Source of the DNA: Salipaludibacillus keqinensis
GTDB lineage: Bacteria; Bacillota; Bacilli; Bacillales; Salisediminibacteriaceae
Direction of reading: 5' to 3'
DNA length: 64,000 bases
NCBI RefSeq assembly: GCF_003226325.1
Contig: NZ_PDOD01000004.1
Span: forward strand, 124,001 to 188,000
The notes below the pieces were generated by a model. That model did no database searches, had not been told where the DNA came from, and saw only the letters and a list, made by a program, of their open reading frames with translations. Shown piece after piece: positions 56,129 to 64,000 of the stretch (position 1 is its first letter; the number at the start of each line of letters is the position of its first letter). The translations under genes were made by a program, and so were the position numbers.

Positions 56129-57808
56129 ATGGAAACAGCAAGGAACATTTCATTTACAGAAAAAGCAAATAAGGTACTGGGCATCAGTCCTAAAGATGCG
56201 ATTATTTCCAAATCTTATTTACTTGTTGCTTTTGCTGCTTTACTTATTGGAGGAGTATTAGGTTTACTGCAAGGATTAAATCGAGCGGGACTGTTCAATT
56301 TGCCCACATGGTTTAATTACTACCAAGTATTAACGGCTCACGGCTTACTGTTAGTCCTAGTCTTAACAGCTTTCTTTACGATTGGTTATTTCTACGCCGT
56401 TCTCTCACACAATTTAGGAGGGCTGTTACCTAAAGTAAGAAAGATGGCATGGATTGGTTTTGGAATGAAAATTTTCGGTTTCGTATTAGCAGTTATTCCG
56501 ATTCTTTTAAATCAAGCGACCGTCATGTACACCTTTTACCCGCCAATGGCTGCATCACCTATTTTCTATATAGGGCTCGTATTCATCGTGTTAGGTGTAT
56601 GGATGTGTGCGTTTGGGTGCTTTACTCAAGTGGCAAACTGGCGGAAAAATAACAAAGGACAGCACGTTCCGATCCTTTCTTATTTCGCAACCGGTGTATT
56701 CGTACTTTTGTTTTTCGGCAGTATACCGGTCGCAATCGAAGTGTTTATGATTATTCCTTGGGCGCTAGGATGGGTGGAAACCATTAATGTACTGGTCGCT
56801 CGAACACTGTTTTGGGCATTCGGACACACACTTGTTAATATTTGGTATTTAACAGCGGTATCCGCATGGTATGTTGTGGTACCGAAGCTTATCGGTGGTA
56901 GAAGATTTAGCGACATGTTAACTCGCGTCGTTATTATCATGCTCGTTGTCCTCAACATTCCTGGTGGTTTTCATCACCAGATTATTGATCCAGGGATTGC
57001 AGAATCAGTGAAATTCCTTCATGTGTTTATGAGTTTAGCGATTGGCTTCCCATCATTAATGACTGCGTATGCAATGTTCTCCGTATTTGAAAAAACAGCT
57101 AGAAAAAAAGGCGGAAAAGGAGTCTTCAGTTGGTTTAATAAATTACCATGGGGCGATGTGCGATTTTTAGCGCCAATGATTGCAATGATTGCCTTTATTC
57201 CAGGCGGTGCAGGCGGTATTGTTCAGAGCACGAACCAGTTAAATCAGGTGGTTCATAATACGATGTGGGTAGTTGGACATTTCCATTTAACAGTAGGAAC
57301 GACCGTTGTTCTTACGTTCTTTGGAATTAGCTATTGGTTAGTTCCTTTCTTATCGAAACGAGTGTTAACCCCGGCAATTAATAAGTTAGGTGTGATCCAA
57401 ACAATTATTTGGACGACGGGAATGATCTTCATGGCCGGAGCAATGCATTGGGTAGGTCTGTTAGGGTCGCCTCGACGAACCTCCTACACGACCTATTTTG
57501 ACAATGCAACGGCATTAAGCTGGGATCCATATTTATTTTTCTTAGCTATAGGAGGCACCTTACTGATGGTCGGCATTATTCTTCAAGTATATGCAGTCGT
57601 TTATCTCATGTTTTTTGCACCAAAAGGGGAGACGGAATTTCCGATTGCTGAAGTCGAGAATCATGCGACAAAAACCCCTTATTGGACGGAAAAATGGGGA
57701 CGTATTATCGTCATCATGCTGTTGTTGATTGCGATGGCTTATGTCATCCCATTAGTTGAAATGATCATTAACGCGCCACCGGGATCACCACCCTTTCAAA
57801 CTTGGTAA
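56129..57808 (+). CDS. cbaA: Subunit I of a B-family (ba3-type) haem-copper enzyme lacking the catalytic Tyr; probable CuA-type nitric oxide reductase
   Basis: A 559-residue protein with about 13 spans that aligns with Thermus ba3 subunit I without shift at the active site. Low-spin haem ligands are H71 and H386, high-spin haem ligand H384 (GHFHL), CuB ligands H233, H282 and H283 (GFHHQ). The Tyr cross-linked to H233 in all B-family oxidases (HPIVY, Tyr 237) is replaced: the sequence is GHTLVNIWY, with N237. Y244 is V, while S309, T312 and Y248 are kept. O2 reduction uses that Tyr; NO reductases lack it. I therefore favour NO reduction (CuANor/bNOR type) over oxygen reduction, but activity is inferred. 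Confidence 0.88.
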   Translation: METARNISFTEKANKVLGISPKDAIISKSYLLVAFAALLIGGVLGLLQGLNRAGLFNLPTWFNYYQVLTAHGLLLVLVLTAFFTIGYFYAVLSHNLGGLLPKVRKMAWIGFGMKIFGFVLAVIPILLNQATVMYTFYPPMAASPIFYIGLVFIVLGVWMCAFGCFTQVANWRKNNKGQHVPILSYFATGVFVLLFFGSIPVAIEVFMIIPWALGWVETINVLVARTLFWAFGHTLVNIWYLTAVSAWYVVVPKLIGGRRFSDMLTRVVIIMLVVLNIPGGFHHQIIDPGIAESVKFLHVFMSLAIGFPSLMTAYAMFSVFEKTARKKGGKGVFSWFNKLPWGDVRFLAPMIAMIAFIPGGAGGIVQSTNQLNQVVHNTMWVVGHFHLTVGTTVVLTFFGISYWLVPFLSKRVLTPAINKLGVIQTIIWTTGMIFMAGAMHWVGLLGSPRRTSYTTYFDNATALSWDPYLFFLAIGGTLLMVGIILQVYAVVYLMFFAPKGETEFPIAEVENHATKTPYWTEKWGRIIVIMLLLIAMAYVIPLVEMIINAPPGSPPFQTW

Positions 57809-57815
57809 TTATGAA

Positions 57816-57863
57816 TGGAGATAAATAGATAGCATGACTAATTCCCCTGTCTCTTTATCTCCA
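57816..57863 (+). other. Intercistronic hairpin between cbaA and the SCO gene
   Basis: TGGAGATAAA (57816-57825) and TTTATCTCCA (57854-57863) are perfectly complementary over 10 bp with a 28-nt loop and no T run after. It is more likely an mRNA processing or stabilising element than a terminator. Confidence 0.5.
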
Positions 57864-57890
57864 GTAAACCAAAATTAGGACGTGAGTAAT

Positions 57891-58523
57891 ATGATCAAAA
57901 AACAGCACACTGCTATCGCATGTTTTATAGTTATTGTCTTTGGGTTGGTGTTATTATACACGGGCACAGATGGATTTACTGCTTATACAGCAGAAACGGC
58001 CAGAGTAAATCAATTAGTAAATGAGCAACCTGAATTTCCTGACGTTACGTTTACAGACAGTCAGGAGCGAACGTATTCGATTGCTGAGTTTGAAGATAAG
58101 TATATTTTTATTACTTTTATTTACACGTCGTGTGGCGATGAGTGCCCATTGTTGGAAATGAATATGGGCATGGTTTATGATCAGATTCCCGAAAACTATC
58201 TAGGCGAAGATATTATTTTTCTAAGTATCAGCTTTGATCCAGAGCGAGATGATCCTGAGACATTGGATGTCTATAAAGACATGTTCCATGCCGATGGTGA
58301 AACGTGGCGGATGGCAACCATTACTGAGCAATCAGAGTTGGACGCTTTATTGGAAGAGTTCGGCGTCATCGTCATTCCTGATGGAAAAGGCAAGTTCGCC
58401 CACAATTCAGCGTTCTATCTTGTGGATCGACAAGGTCACCTTAAAGATATCATGGATTTTACTGATGTTGACAGTGCGACTCAACGGGTGATGACTCTAT
58501 TAGAAGCAAAGGAGGGGGAATAA
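57891..58523 (+). CDS. SCO1/SenC-family copper chaperone
   Basis: A 210-residue membrane-anchored thioredoxin-fold protein. One N-terminal span (about 9-27) is followed by the copper site: C81 and C85 in TSCGDEC and H171 in FAHNS, spaced as in SCO proteins, which load the CuA centre of subunit II. DGKGKFAHNSAFYLVDRQG near 165 is typical. ATG 57891 has AGGA 10 nt upstream; the in-frame GTG at 57882 is too close to that site. Same operon as cbaDBA. Confidence 0.9.
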   Translation: MIKKQHTAIACFIVIVFGLVLLYTGTDGFTAYTAETARVNQLVNEQPEFPDVTFTDSQERTYSIAEFEDKYIFITFIYTSCGDECPLLEMNMGMVYDQIPENYLGEDIIFLSISFDPERDDPETLDVYKDMFHADGETWRMATITEQSELDALLEEFGVIVIPDGKGKFAHNSAFYLVDRQGHLKDIMDFTDVDSATQRVMTLLEAKEGE

Positions 58524-58526
58524 GAG

Positions 58527-59096
58527 ATGAATCAATTTCTGTTTGGGTTCCTATTGCTCGTATTTTTGGCACTTCCCCCTGTCGCTAATTTGTTAGAGTC
58601 GATCATGATTGTCCATATGCATATGCAAATGCCTTTGTTAGTCATTGCCGGCTTTTTGATGGCATATTATTTCCAAAAGAAATATCCGGCGTTTTTCGAA
58701 AAATGGAATCAAAGAGGTTATCCGGGCATATTATTATTTTCTATTATCATGATTTACTGGATGCTCCCAAGGGCAATGGATGACGCACTGACTAGTCAGA
58801 CAGTAGAGATCTTTAAATATATCAGCTTACCATTTTTGGCAGGAGTGCCTCTTCGGGACAGTTGGGCAAAACTCACATCTTTTCTTAAGAATATCGTCAT
58901 TATTAGTTTTACAATTATGTTTATCATGATGGGATTGCTTTATATCGCTTGGCCTGAGCAACTGTGTAACAACTACCTTATGATCGAACAAATCACCCTA
59001 GGGTGGGGATTCATCACGATGGCTGCTTGTATGGTCATATATTTGGTTTACAATGTGTTGATTGACCCAATGCAATATGAAGGTCTGGCTGAATGA
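58527..59096 (+). CDS. Membrane protein with an HMHMQM motif, likely copper-related assembly factor
   Basis: A 189-residue protein with five to six spans. H30, M31, H32, M33, Q34 and M35 (VHMHMQMP) lie at the border of the first two spans, and WMLPRAMDDAL near residue 75 is another conserved-looking loop. Such His/Met clusters often bind copper, and some CtaG-like assembly proteins have a similar look; I cannot assign a family with certainty. GGAGGGGG lies just before the ATG, which is 3 nt after the SCO gene, so a role in maturing the CuA/CuB centres is likely by context. Confidence 0.65.
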   Translation: MNQFLFGFLLLVFLALPPVANLLESIMIVHMHMQMPLLVIAGFLMAYYFQKKYPAFFEKWNQRGYPGILLFSIIMIYWMLPRAMDDALTSQTVEIFKYISLPFLAGVPLRDSWAKLTSFLKNIVIISFTIMFIMMGLLYIAWPEQLCNNYLMIEQITLGWGFITMAACMVIYLVYNVLIDPMQYEGLAE

Positions 59097-59108
59097 AAAA
59101 TTAATTTG

Positions 59109-59160
59109 GGTCATCATCATACCGCTGATTATATCACGGGTCATGATGATGACCTTTTAT
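59109..59160 (+). terminator. Terminator of the haem-copper operon
   Basis: GGTCATCATCAT and ATGATGATGACC form a 12-bp perfect stem with a 22-nt loop, followed by TTTT. Confidence 0.8.
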
Positions 59161-59543
59161 TTTCACACAATTATATGGAATTAATCCCAATCAGCATAAG
59201 TTCGTCTCTTAACAGCCAAATACAGGACAAAAAAACAAATTAAACTAAATAAAGTCCTCAACTAGCCTTTATCTCCCTCACTATGACTGTTGAAGTTATA
59301 TAGTAATACCGCTCTCACTTATACGAACCAAGAAACCAAAAAATGACCTTCACTGAGCAAACTACCTTTCTGATTTTTCAAATCGTAAAATGCTAATAAC
59401 GACAAATTAAGATCTATCTAAAACAGCATTTTAGATGAAATCTCACTTTTTCGACCCTAAACATGAATAATTTCCCTCAAATATGAAAACCCTTCACAGA
59501 GTGACTTTCATTTTTGATATACAATATTTGGGGGATTTGACTC
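59161..59543 (+). other. AT-rich intergenic region before the glucan synthase gene
   Basis: No gene is seen. TCTAAAA and TTTTAGA (59416-59434) form a short stem. TATACAAT at about 59517-59524 may be a -10 element for the downstream gene, but no well-spaced -35 was found. Confidence 0.35.
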
Positions 59544-62500
59544 ATGACGTTAACTATTAAACAGCTGCAAGAAAAAGCACACCATTCGGCGTTAAAGCAT
59601 GATCCTTTCGTGAAAAAGAGATCATCGAGCCGTTTTTGGAAAAGAAATGAAACTCATCTTGAAGAAATACGTTCGTTTGTTGAGAAATTATATCAAACGG
59701 AACTGTCTTGTTCACAACCAGCTGAAGAGTGGCTGTTAGATAACAAAGAGTTTATTGAAGAACAGTTTCTTTCTATAAAAGAGAGTTCATCCAAGCAATA
59801 TTTGAACTCCTTACCACATCTGAAAAACACAGGAGAGCTGAGAGTTCTTTCCCTTTGCTCCGATTACGTCAATCTCACTGATGGAGTCTTAACGAATCAT
59901 ACATTTAAAGGGTACCTCAAAGCATATCAGGAAGTGTCCATTTTGACATTGGGAGAGGTATGGTCTTTGCCTTTAATGTTGCGTGTTGCCCTTATTCGCC
60001 ATCTTGCCTCTAGTATGGAAACGATTGAGGAACGACACGATATTTGCAAGCAAGTAGAGGCTATGCTTGCTGATATTGAAACAGAATCGTTAACTCCCGA
60101 AAAATTAAAAGAGGTCTTAGATAAGGAAGGTTTTGAATTGCCACTGTCAGGGCCGATGACGGTTCATTTAGTTAAGCACCTTCGTGAACGGGCCGATTAC
60201 TCCGTCACGGTCGGTGAATGGCTCATGTGTAAACTTGAAAATGGGCCCGAGAGTTTAGATCATATTATGTCGTATGAATATCAACTTCAGGCAAGTTATC
60301 AATTGACGACGGGGAATTTAATTACTAGTTTGCGACAACTCATTCGCTGGGACTGGCAAGAAGAGTTTGAAGAGTTGAGTCTCGTAGAGCAAACTTTAAG
60401 TAAAGAATCTGCCGGAGTTTATTCAGACATGGATTTTGCAAGTAGAGAGACCCTGAGAAAGCGAGTTGAAACGTTGGCTCGAAGAATGGGTGTACCAGAA
60501 AACCTGATTGCAACGAAAGCCTTGGAACTCGCTAACACAAGGTTTGATCAACAGATGGACCACTCCTTACATCAATTATCTAAAGATACCTTTGTTTCGT
60601 ACTATTTATTGGAGACTAAAGGTCTTGTTTTGTTAAGGAAAGCATTGAAATCATGCAGTAAACCTAAAGGGAATTTTAGAAGTGGTATGAAAAAAAAGGC
60701 GACAACATCTTTTTTCGCCCTTTACTCTGGTTTATTTATTCTTGTGTTCACCGTTCTATTCTTGTTAGTCAGTCAAAATTCATTTCTATCCCCATTGGAG
60801 TGGATCGTAATAGGTCTGGTGTTGATACTACCAGCCAGTGAATGGGCAGTCGTGTTAGGGCATTGGATGATCGAGAAGGTTACACAGCCTGTTCCATTAC
60901 TGAAGTATGACTTTTCAGAGGGAGTACCTGAAGACGCAAAGACGATAGTCGTCATTCCTGTCATTTGGTCCGATCAAAACGAAGTAGAAAAATTAACTGA
61001 ACGGTTAGAATTACATTATTTAGCGAACAGAACGGCCAACCTTCATTTTGCTTTATTAGGAGATTTTAAGGATTACGAGAATAAGAATGCTCCAGGGGAC
61101 CGTGACATTTTACAAGCTGCTAAAGAAAAGGTGGCAAGGCTAAATGACACGTATAGTGACAGCTCCTTTTACCTTTTTCATCGATGCCGCGTATGGAATG
61201 GGTCGGAAAGTATGTGGATGGGATGGGAAAGAAAAAGAGGGAAATTGGTTGAGTTTGTCGAGTTGTTAAAAGGAAAACCAACGACTAGTTTTGATGTGAT
61301 CGTTGGGGATAGAAAGAGATTGAAAGAAATTCGGTATATTCTTACATTAGATGCGGATACCGAACTTCCCCTCGAAAGTGCCCAAAGAATGGTTGGAGCG
61401 ATCCATTTACCTTTTAATCGACCAAGGTTGAATCTAAGTGGCACAAGAGTCGTTGATGGATATGGTGTTCTCCAACCACGAATTGGGATGAGCCATGAAG
61501 CAGCAAGCCGTTCTCGGTTTGCCTCCATGCGAGCAGCGGATCCAGGAGTTGATCCTTATTCCTTCGCAGTGTCAGATCCATATCAAGATGGCTTAGGTGA
61601 GGGAATCTTCACAGGAAAAGGAATATTTGATGTGGATACATTTCACCAAGTACTCTGTGAACGTATTCCCGAAAACCGTTTATTGAGCCATGATTTACTC
61701 GAAGGTGGATTCTTACGGGCTGGCTTCCTTTCAGATATTGAGCTTGTAGATGATCATCCTGCTAAATTCTTCGCTCATCAGAAGCGTCTGCACCGTTGGG
61801 TTCGTGGAGACTGGCAGTTGCTTCTCTGGCTTTTACCGAAAACACGAAACAGGAGAGGCGAGGTTGTCCCTGTAGACTTATCGGTGTTAACTCGCTGGCA
61901 AATTATCGATAATTTGCGTAGAAGTTTGATGGTACCGGGATTACTACTCCTTCTCATTGGAGGTCTAACGATTTTTCCTGGAAGTCCAGCATTTTGGACT
62001 GGACTTGTTTTGGCAACGTTCTTTTTGCCTGTCATTCGCCAATTATTAACATTTCATCAAGGCGGCTGGTTTTCAAGGTCCATCTTACAAACATTCATTC
62101 AAGTAATGACGACTATCATTACTCTTCCTTTTCAGGCTGCACTTTTATTAGACGCGATAGGAAGAACACTCTACCGGTTAAGTGTTTCAAAGAGGAGACT
62201 GTTGGAGTGGACACCAGCCGCCGACGTAGACAAGTCCATTGAAGATAGAGACAGGCCTATGATCGCAGGATTGTTTGGCGGATATGTCATCACCGCTTTC
62301 CTTGTCATCGTTCTTTTCTTAACAGGAGAAATTTTTTCGCTCATCGTAGGAGTGATTTTTGCTTTTTTGTGGGTGTTGGCGCCATTCGTTATAAGGTGGC
62401 TTGATAGCCCGATTTCACAAGACCATTGGCAAATTTCTTCTAGTGAAAAAGAAGAATTGACGAAACTTTCCAAAGACATATGGTCGTTTTATAACGATTA

Positions 62501-64000
62501 CGTTATAGAAGACGATAATTGGCTGCCACCGGATAATGTTCAAATCAACCCTGCTAAAGGGATTGCACACCGAACTTCACCTACAAACATTGGCCTCTAC
62601 TTGGCAAGTGTTATAGCAGCCAAAGATTTCTCGTTTATTACCACGGAAGAAATGATAGAGCGAATTGAAAGAACGATGGACACGATCGAAAGAATGGAAA
62701 AGTGGGAAGGACACCTTTATAACTGGTACGATACGGTCACATTAGAGCCTCTTCACCCAACGTATGTCTCAACAGTGGATTCAGGAAATTTTGTTGGCTG
62801 TTTGATCGCTGTTAAAGAAGGGGTATTGGAGTGGCTAAATGCTTTCCATGAGTCTGCTCCCACACCGCCGTTTGAAAAAGAAACACTCAAGTTAGCTCTT
62901 TCAGAGGAATTGGCCCCTGTAAATATAAAGGGACTCACTGCTAAAAGAAACCAATCTAGTTGGCAATCACGCGTTGAGAGCCTAGTTACTCAAATAGATG
63001 AGACCATTCATGCCACAAATTTCCGCCCACTATACAATCATCAGGCCAAACTATTCTCGTTAGGCTATCAAGTGGACAGAAACAGTCAAGATGATGTCCT
63101 TTATGACTTAATGGCATCAGAAGCGAGACAGGCAAGCTATATCGCTATAGCCTTAGGGCAAGTATCCGTTGATCATTGGAATACGCTTGGTAGAACGATG
63201 AGCAAAGTAGAAAATACACCCGTTCTGTTGTCTTGGTCAGGAACGATGTTTGAGTATTTGATGCCAATGATCTTCATGAAGACGTATAAACATTCTCTTT
63301 GGGAAACCACATATCGAGGTGTTGTCCAAAGACAAATCGTTTATGCAAAGCAGCGCGGAGTTCCTTATGGTATTTCAGAGTCTGGTTATTACGCCTTCGA
63401 CTATCAAATGAATTATCAGTATCGGGCTTTTGGCGTACCGGGCCTAGGATTCAAGCGAGGACTGGAACAAGATTTAGTCGTTTCACCCTACGGTACGATT
63501 TTGTCGTTACCATATGCTAGGCAGGAAGGCTTCAAAGCATTAAATAAAATCGAACAGTTCAACGGACGTGGAAAGTACGGTTTCTATGAAGCCATTGATT
63601 TCACTAAGGAGAGATTACCTAAAGACACTGATTACAAAGTGATTCAAAGTTACATGGCCCATCATCAAGGGATGAGTCTGCTTACGATTACAAACCTCTT
63701 GCATAGTGATGTGATGGTGGAACGATTTCATCGGAACAAGCCTTTGCGTTCCGCTGAACTTCTATTACAAGAGCGTGTACCGAAGCGTCCAAAAGTCATT
63801 GAACACCATGCCATGAATCGAAAACATAAGCATTATTTAACTCCAGTTCAAAACGTGGCAATAAAGAGAGAATTTCAATCGGTTCACACCAAAACACCTG
63901 AAGTATGTATCCTCTCAAATGGTAAATTTACGACAGTGGTGACGAATACGGGGAGCGGATACAGTCAACATAAAGGACGGGCAGTTTCGAGGTGGCGTCA
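59544..64000 (+). CDS. Cyclic beta-1,2-glucan synthase-like protein (GT84-glycoamylase-GH94 type), 3' end beyond window
   Basis: An open frame of at least 1485 codons runs from ATG 59544 (GGGGGATTTGA upstream) off the end without a stop. N-terminal helical part (to about 380), two spans, a GT84 glycosyltransferase domain (about 463-790) with the DxD in YILTLDADTELPLE near 602, GEGIFTGKGIFDVD near 691 and HRWVRGDWQ, four to five more spans (about 795-960), the glycoamylase-like domain from LPPDNVQ near 994 (AHRTSPTNIGL; LYNWYDT; STVDSGNFVG; later ISESGYYAFDYQMNY and MAHHQGMSL), and the start of the GH94 part. In Brucella and rhizobia such proteins make periplasmic cyclic glucan from UDP-glucose. 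In a Gram-positive cell the product and role are open. Confidence 0.88.
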   Translation, partial: MTLTIKQLQEKAHHSALKHDPFVKKRSSSRFWKRNETHLEEIRSFVEKLYQTELSCSQPAEEWLLDNKEFIEEQFLSIKESSSKQYLNSLPHLKNTGELRVLSLCSDYVNLTDGVLTNHTFKGYLKAYQEVSILTLGEVWSLPLMLRVALIRHLASSMETIEERHDICKQVEAMLADIETESLTPEKLKEVLDKEGFELPLSGPMTVHLVKHLRERADYSVTVGEWLMCKLENGPESLDHIMSYEYQLQASYQLTTGNLITSLRQLIRWDWQEEFEELSLVEQTLSKESAGVYSDMDFASRETLRKRVETLARRMGVPENLIATKALELANTRFDQQMDHSLHQLSKDTFVSYYLLETKGLVLLRKALKSCSKPKGNFRSGMKKKATTSFFALYSGLFILVFTVLFLLVSQNSFLSPLEWIVIGLVLILPASEWAVVLGHWMIEKVTQPVPLLKYDFSEGVPEDAKTIVVIPVIWSDQNEVEKLTERLELHYLANRTANLHFALLGDFKDYENKNAPGDRDILQAAKEKVARLNDTYSDSSFYLFHRCRVWNGSESMWMGWERKRGKLVEFVELLKGKPTTSFDVIVGDRKRLKEIRYILTLDADTELPLESAQRMVGAIHLPFNRPRLNLSGTRVVDGYGVLQPRIGMSHEAASRSRFASMRAADPGVDPYSFAVSDPYQDGLGEGIFTGKGIFDVDTFHQVLCERIPENRLLSHDLLEGGFLRAGFLSDIELVDDHPAKFFAHQKRLHRWVRGDWQLLLWLLPKTRNRRGEVVPVDLSVLTRWQIIDNLRRSLMVPGLLLLLIGGLTIFPGSPAFWTGLVLATFFLPVIRQLLTFHQGGWFSRSILQTFIQVMTTIITLPFQAALLLDAIGRTLYRLSVSKRRLLEWTPAADVDKSIEDRDRPMIAGLFGGYVITAFLVIVLFLTGEIFSLIVGVIFAFLWVLAPFVIRWLDSPISQDHWQISSSEKEELTKLSKDIWSFYNDYVIEDDNWLPPDNVQINPAKGIAHRTSPTNIGLYLASVIAAKDFSFITTEEMIERIERTMDTIERMEKWEGHLYNWYDTVTLEPLHPTYVSTVDSGNFVGCLIAVKEGVLEWLNAFHESAPTPPFEKETLKLALSEELAPVNIKGLTAKRNQSSWQSRVESLVTQIDETIHATNFRPLYNHQAKLFSLGYQVDRNSQDDVLYDLMASEARQASYIAIALGQVSVDHWNTLGRTMSKVENTPVLLSWSGTMFEYLMPMIFMKTYKHSLWETTYRGVVQRQIVYAKQRGVPYGISESGYYAFDYQMNYQYRAFGVPGLGFKRGLEQDLVVSPYGTILSLPYARQEGFKALNKIEQFNGRGKYGFYEAIDFTKERLPKDTDYKVIQSYMAHHQGMSLLTITNLLHSDVMVERFHRNKPLRSAELLLQERVPKRPKVIEHHAMNRKHKHYLTPVQNVAIKREFQSVHTKTPEVCILSNGKFTTVVTNTGSGYSQHKGRAVSRWR

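Overview
This window looks like a chromosomal segment of a Gram-positive, moderately halophilic or haloalkaliphilic member of the Bacillaceae (Halobacillus/Pontibacillus-like; the genus is inference). The evidence is strong Shine-Dalgarno sites of the AGGAGG type, frequent TTG and GTG starts, Bacillus-type hairpin terminators, and a gene order close to the Bacillus subtilis yerA-yerB-yerC-pcrB-pcrA-ligA-yerH(camS)-opuE-gatCAB-dgkB-yefA(rlmCD) region. The secreted starch enzyme is very rich in Asp and Glu, which fits a salty habitat. No tRNA, rRNA, CRISPR array, transposase, insertion sequence or prophage gene was seen.

Layout. 1-3.3 kb: end of a ykoFEDC-type operon for hydroxymethylpyrimidine/thiamine uptake. 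3.6-5.9 kb (minus strand): an AbgT transporter and a pair of small membrane proteins. 6.1-21.5 kb: the conserved core block, with an adenine-deaminase-like protein, a DUF3048 lipoprotein, a TrpR-like regulator, PcrB, PcrA, LigA, CamS, a 34-residue accessory peptide plus a proline symporter, and GatCAB for Gln-tRNA formation. 21.7-36.7 kb: DgkB, RlmCD, a two-gene ABC exporter, the deoxyribonucleoside set deoR-nupC-deoC, and several membrane, acetyltransferase and methyltransferase genes. 37-44 kb: a single 7-kb gene for a secreted enzyme with an alpha-amylase and a pullulanase domain and six peptidoglycan-binding repeats, preceded by a promoter with CcpA-type cre sites. 44.2-53.8 kb: accessory genes (two MFS transporters, aldo-keto reductase, iron alcohol dehydrogenase with a divergent HxlR regulator, MATE exporter, acetyltransferase). 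54-59.1 kb: haem O synthase followed by a CuA-containing ba3-type haem-copper operon (subunits IIa, II, I), a SCO copper chaperone and a His/Met-rich membrane protein. 59.5 kb to the end: the start of a very large cyclic beta-1,2-glucan synthase-like gene that runs off the window.

The most interesting point is the haem-copper operon. Subunit I aligns residue for residue with Thermus ba3 oxidase and keeps all haem and CuB histidines, but the catalytic tyrosine cross-linked to a CuB histidine (position 237) is Asn. Loss of this Tyr in a B-family enzyme with a CuA subunit is what is expected of the CuA-type nitric oxide reductase (CuANor/bNOR) known from Bacillus azotoformans. The operon may therefore reduce NO rather than O2. 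Other points of note are the wall-anchored double starch enzyme, three separate intergenic arrays of short degenerate repeats (two with a clear period near 21 nt), two small membrane-protein genes easily missed by gene finders, and several candidate operators (DeoR, CcpA, a Fur-like 7-1-7 palindrome, and an HxlR-type triple half-site).
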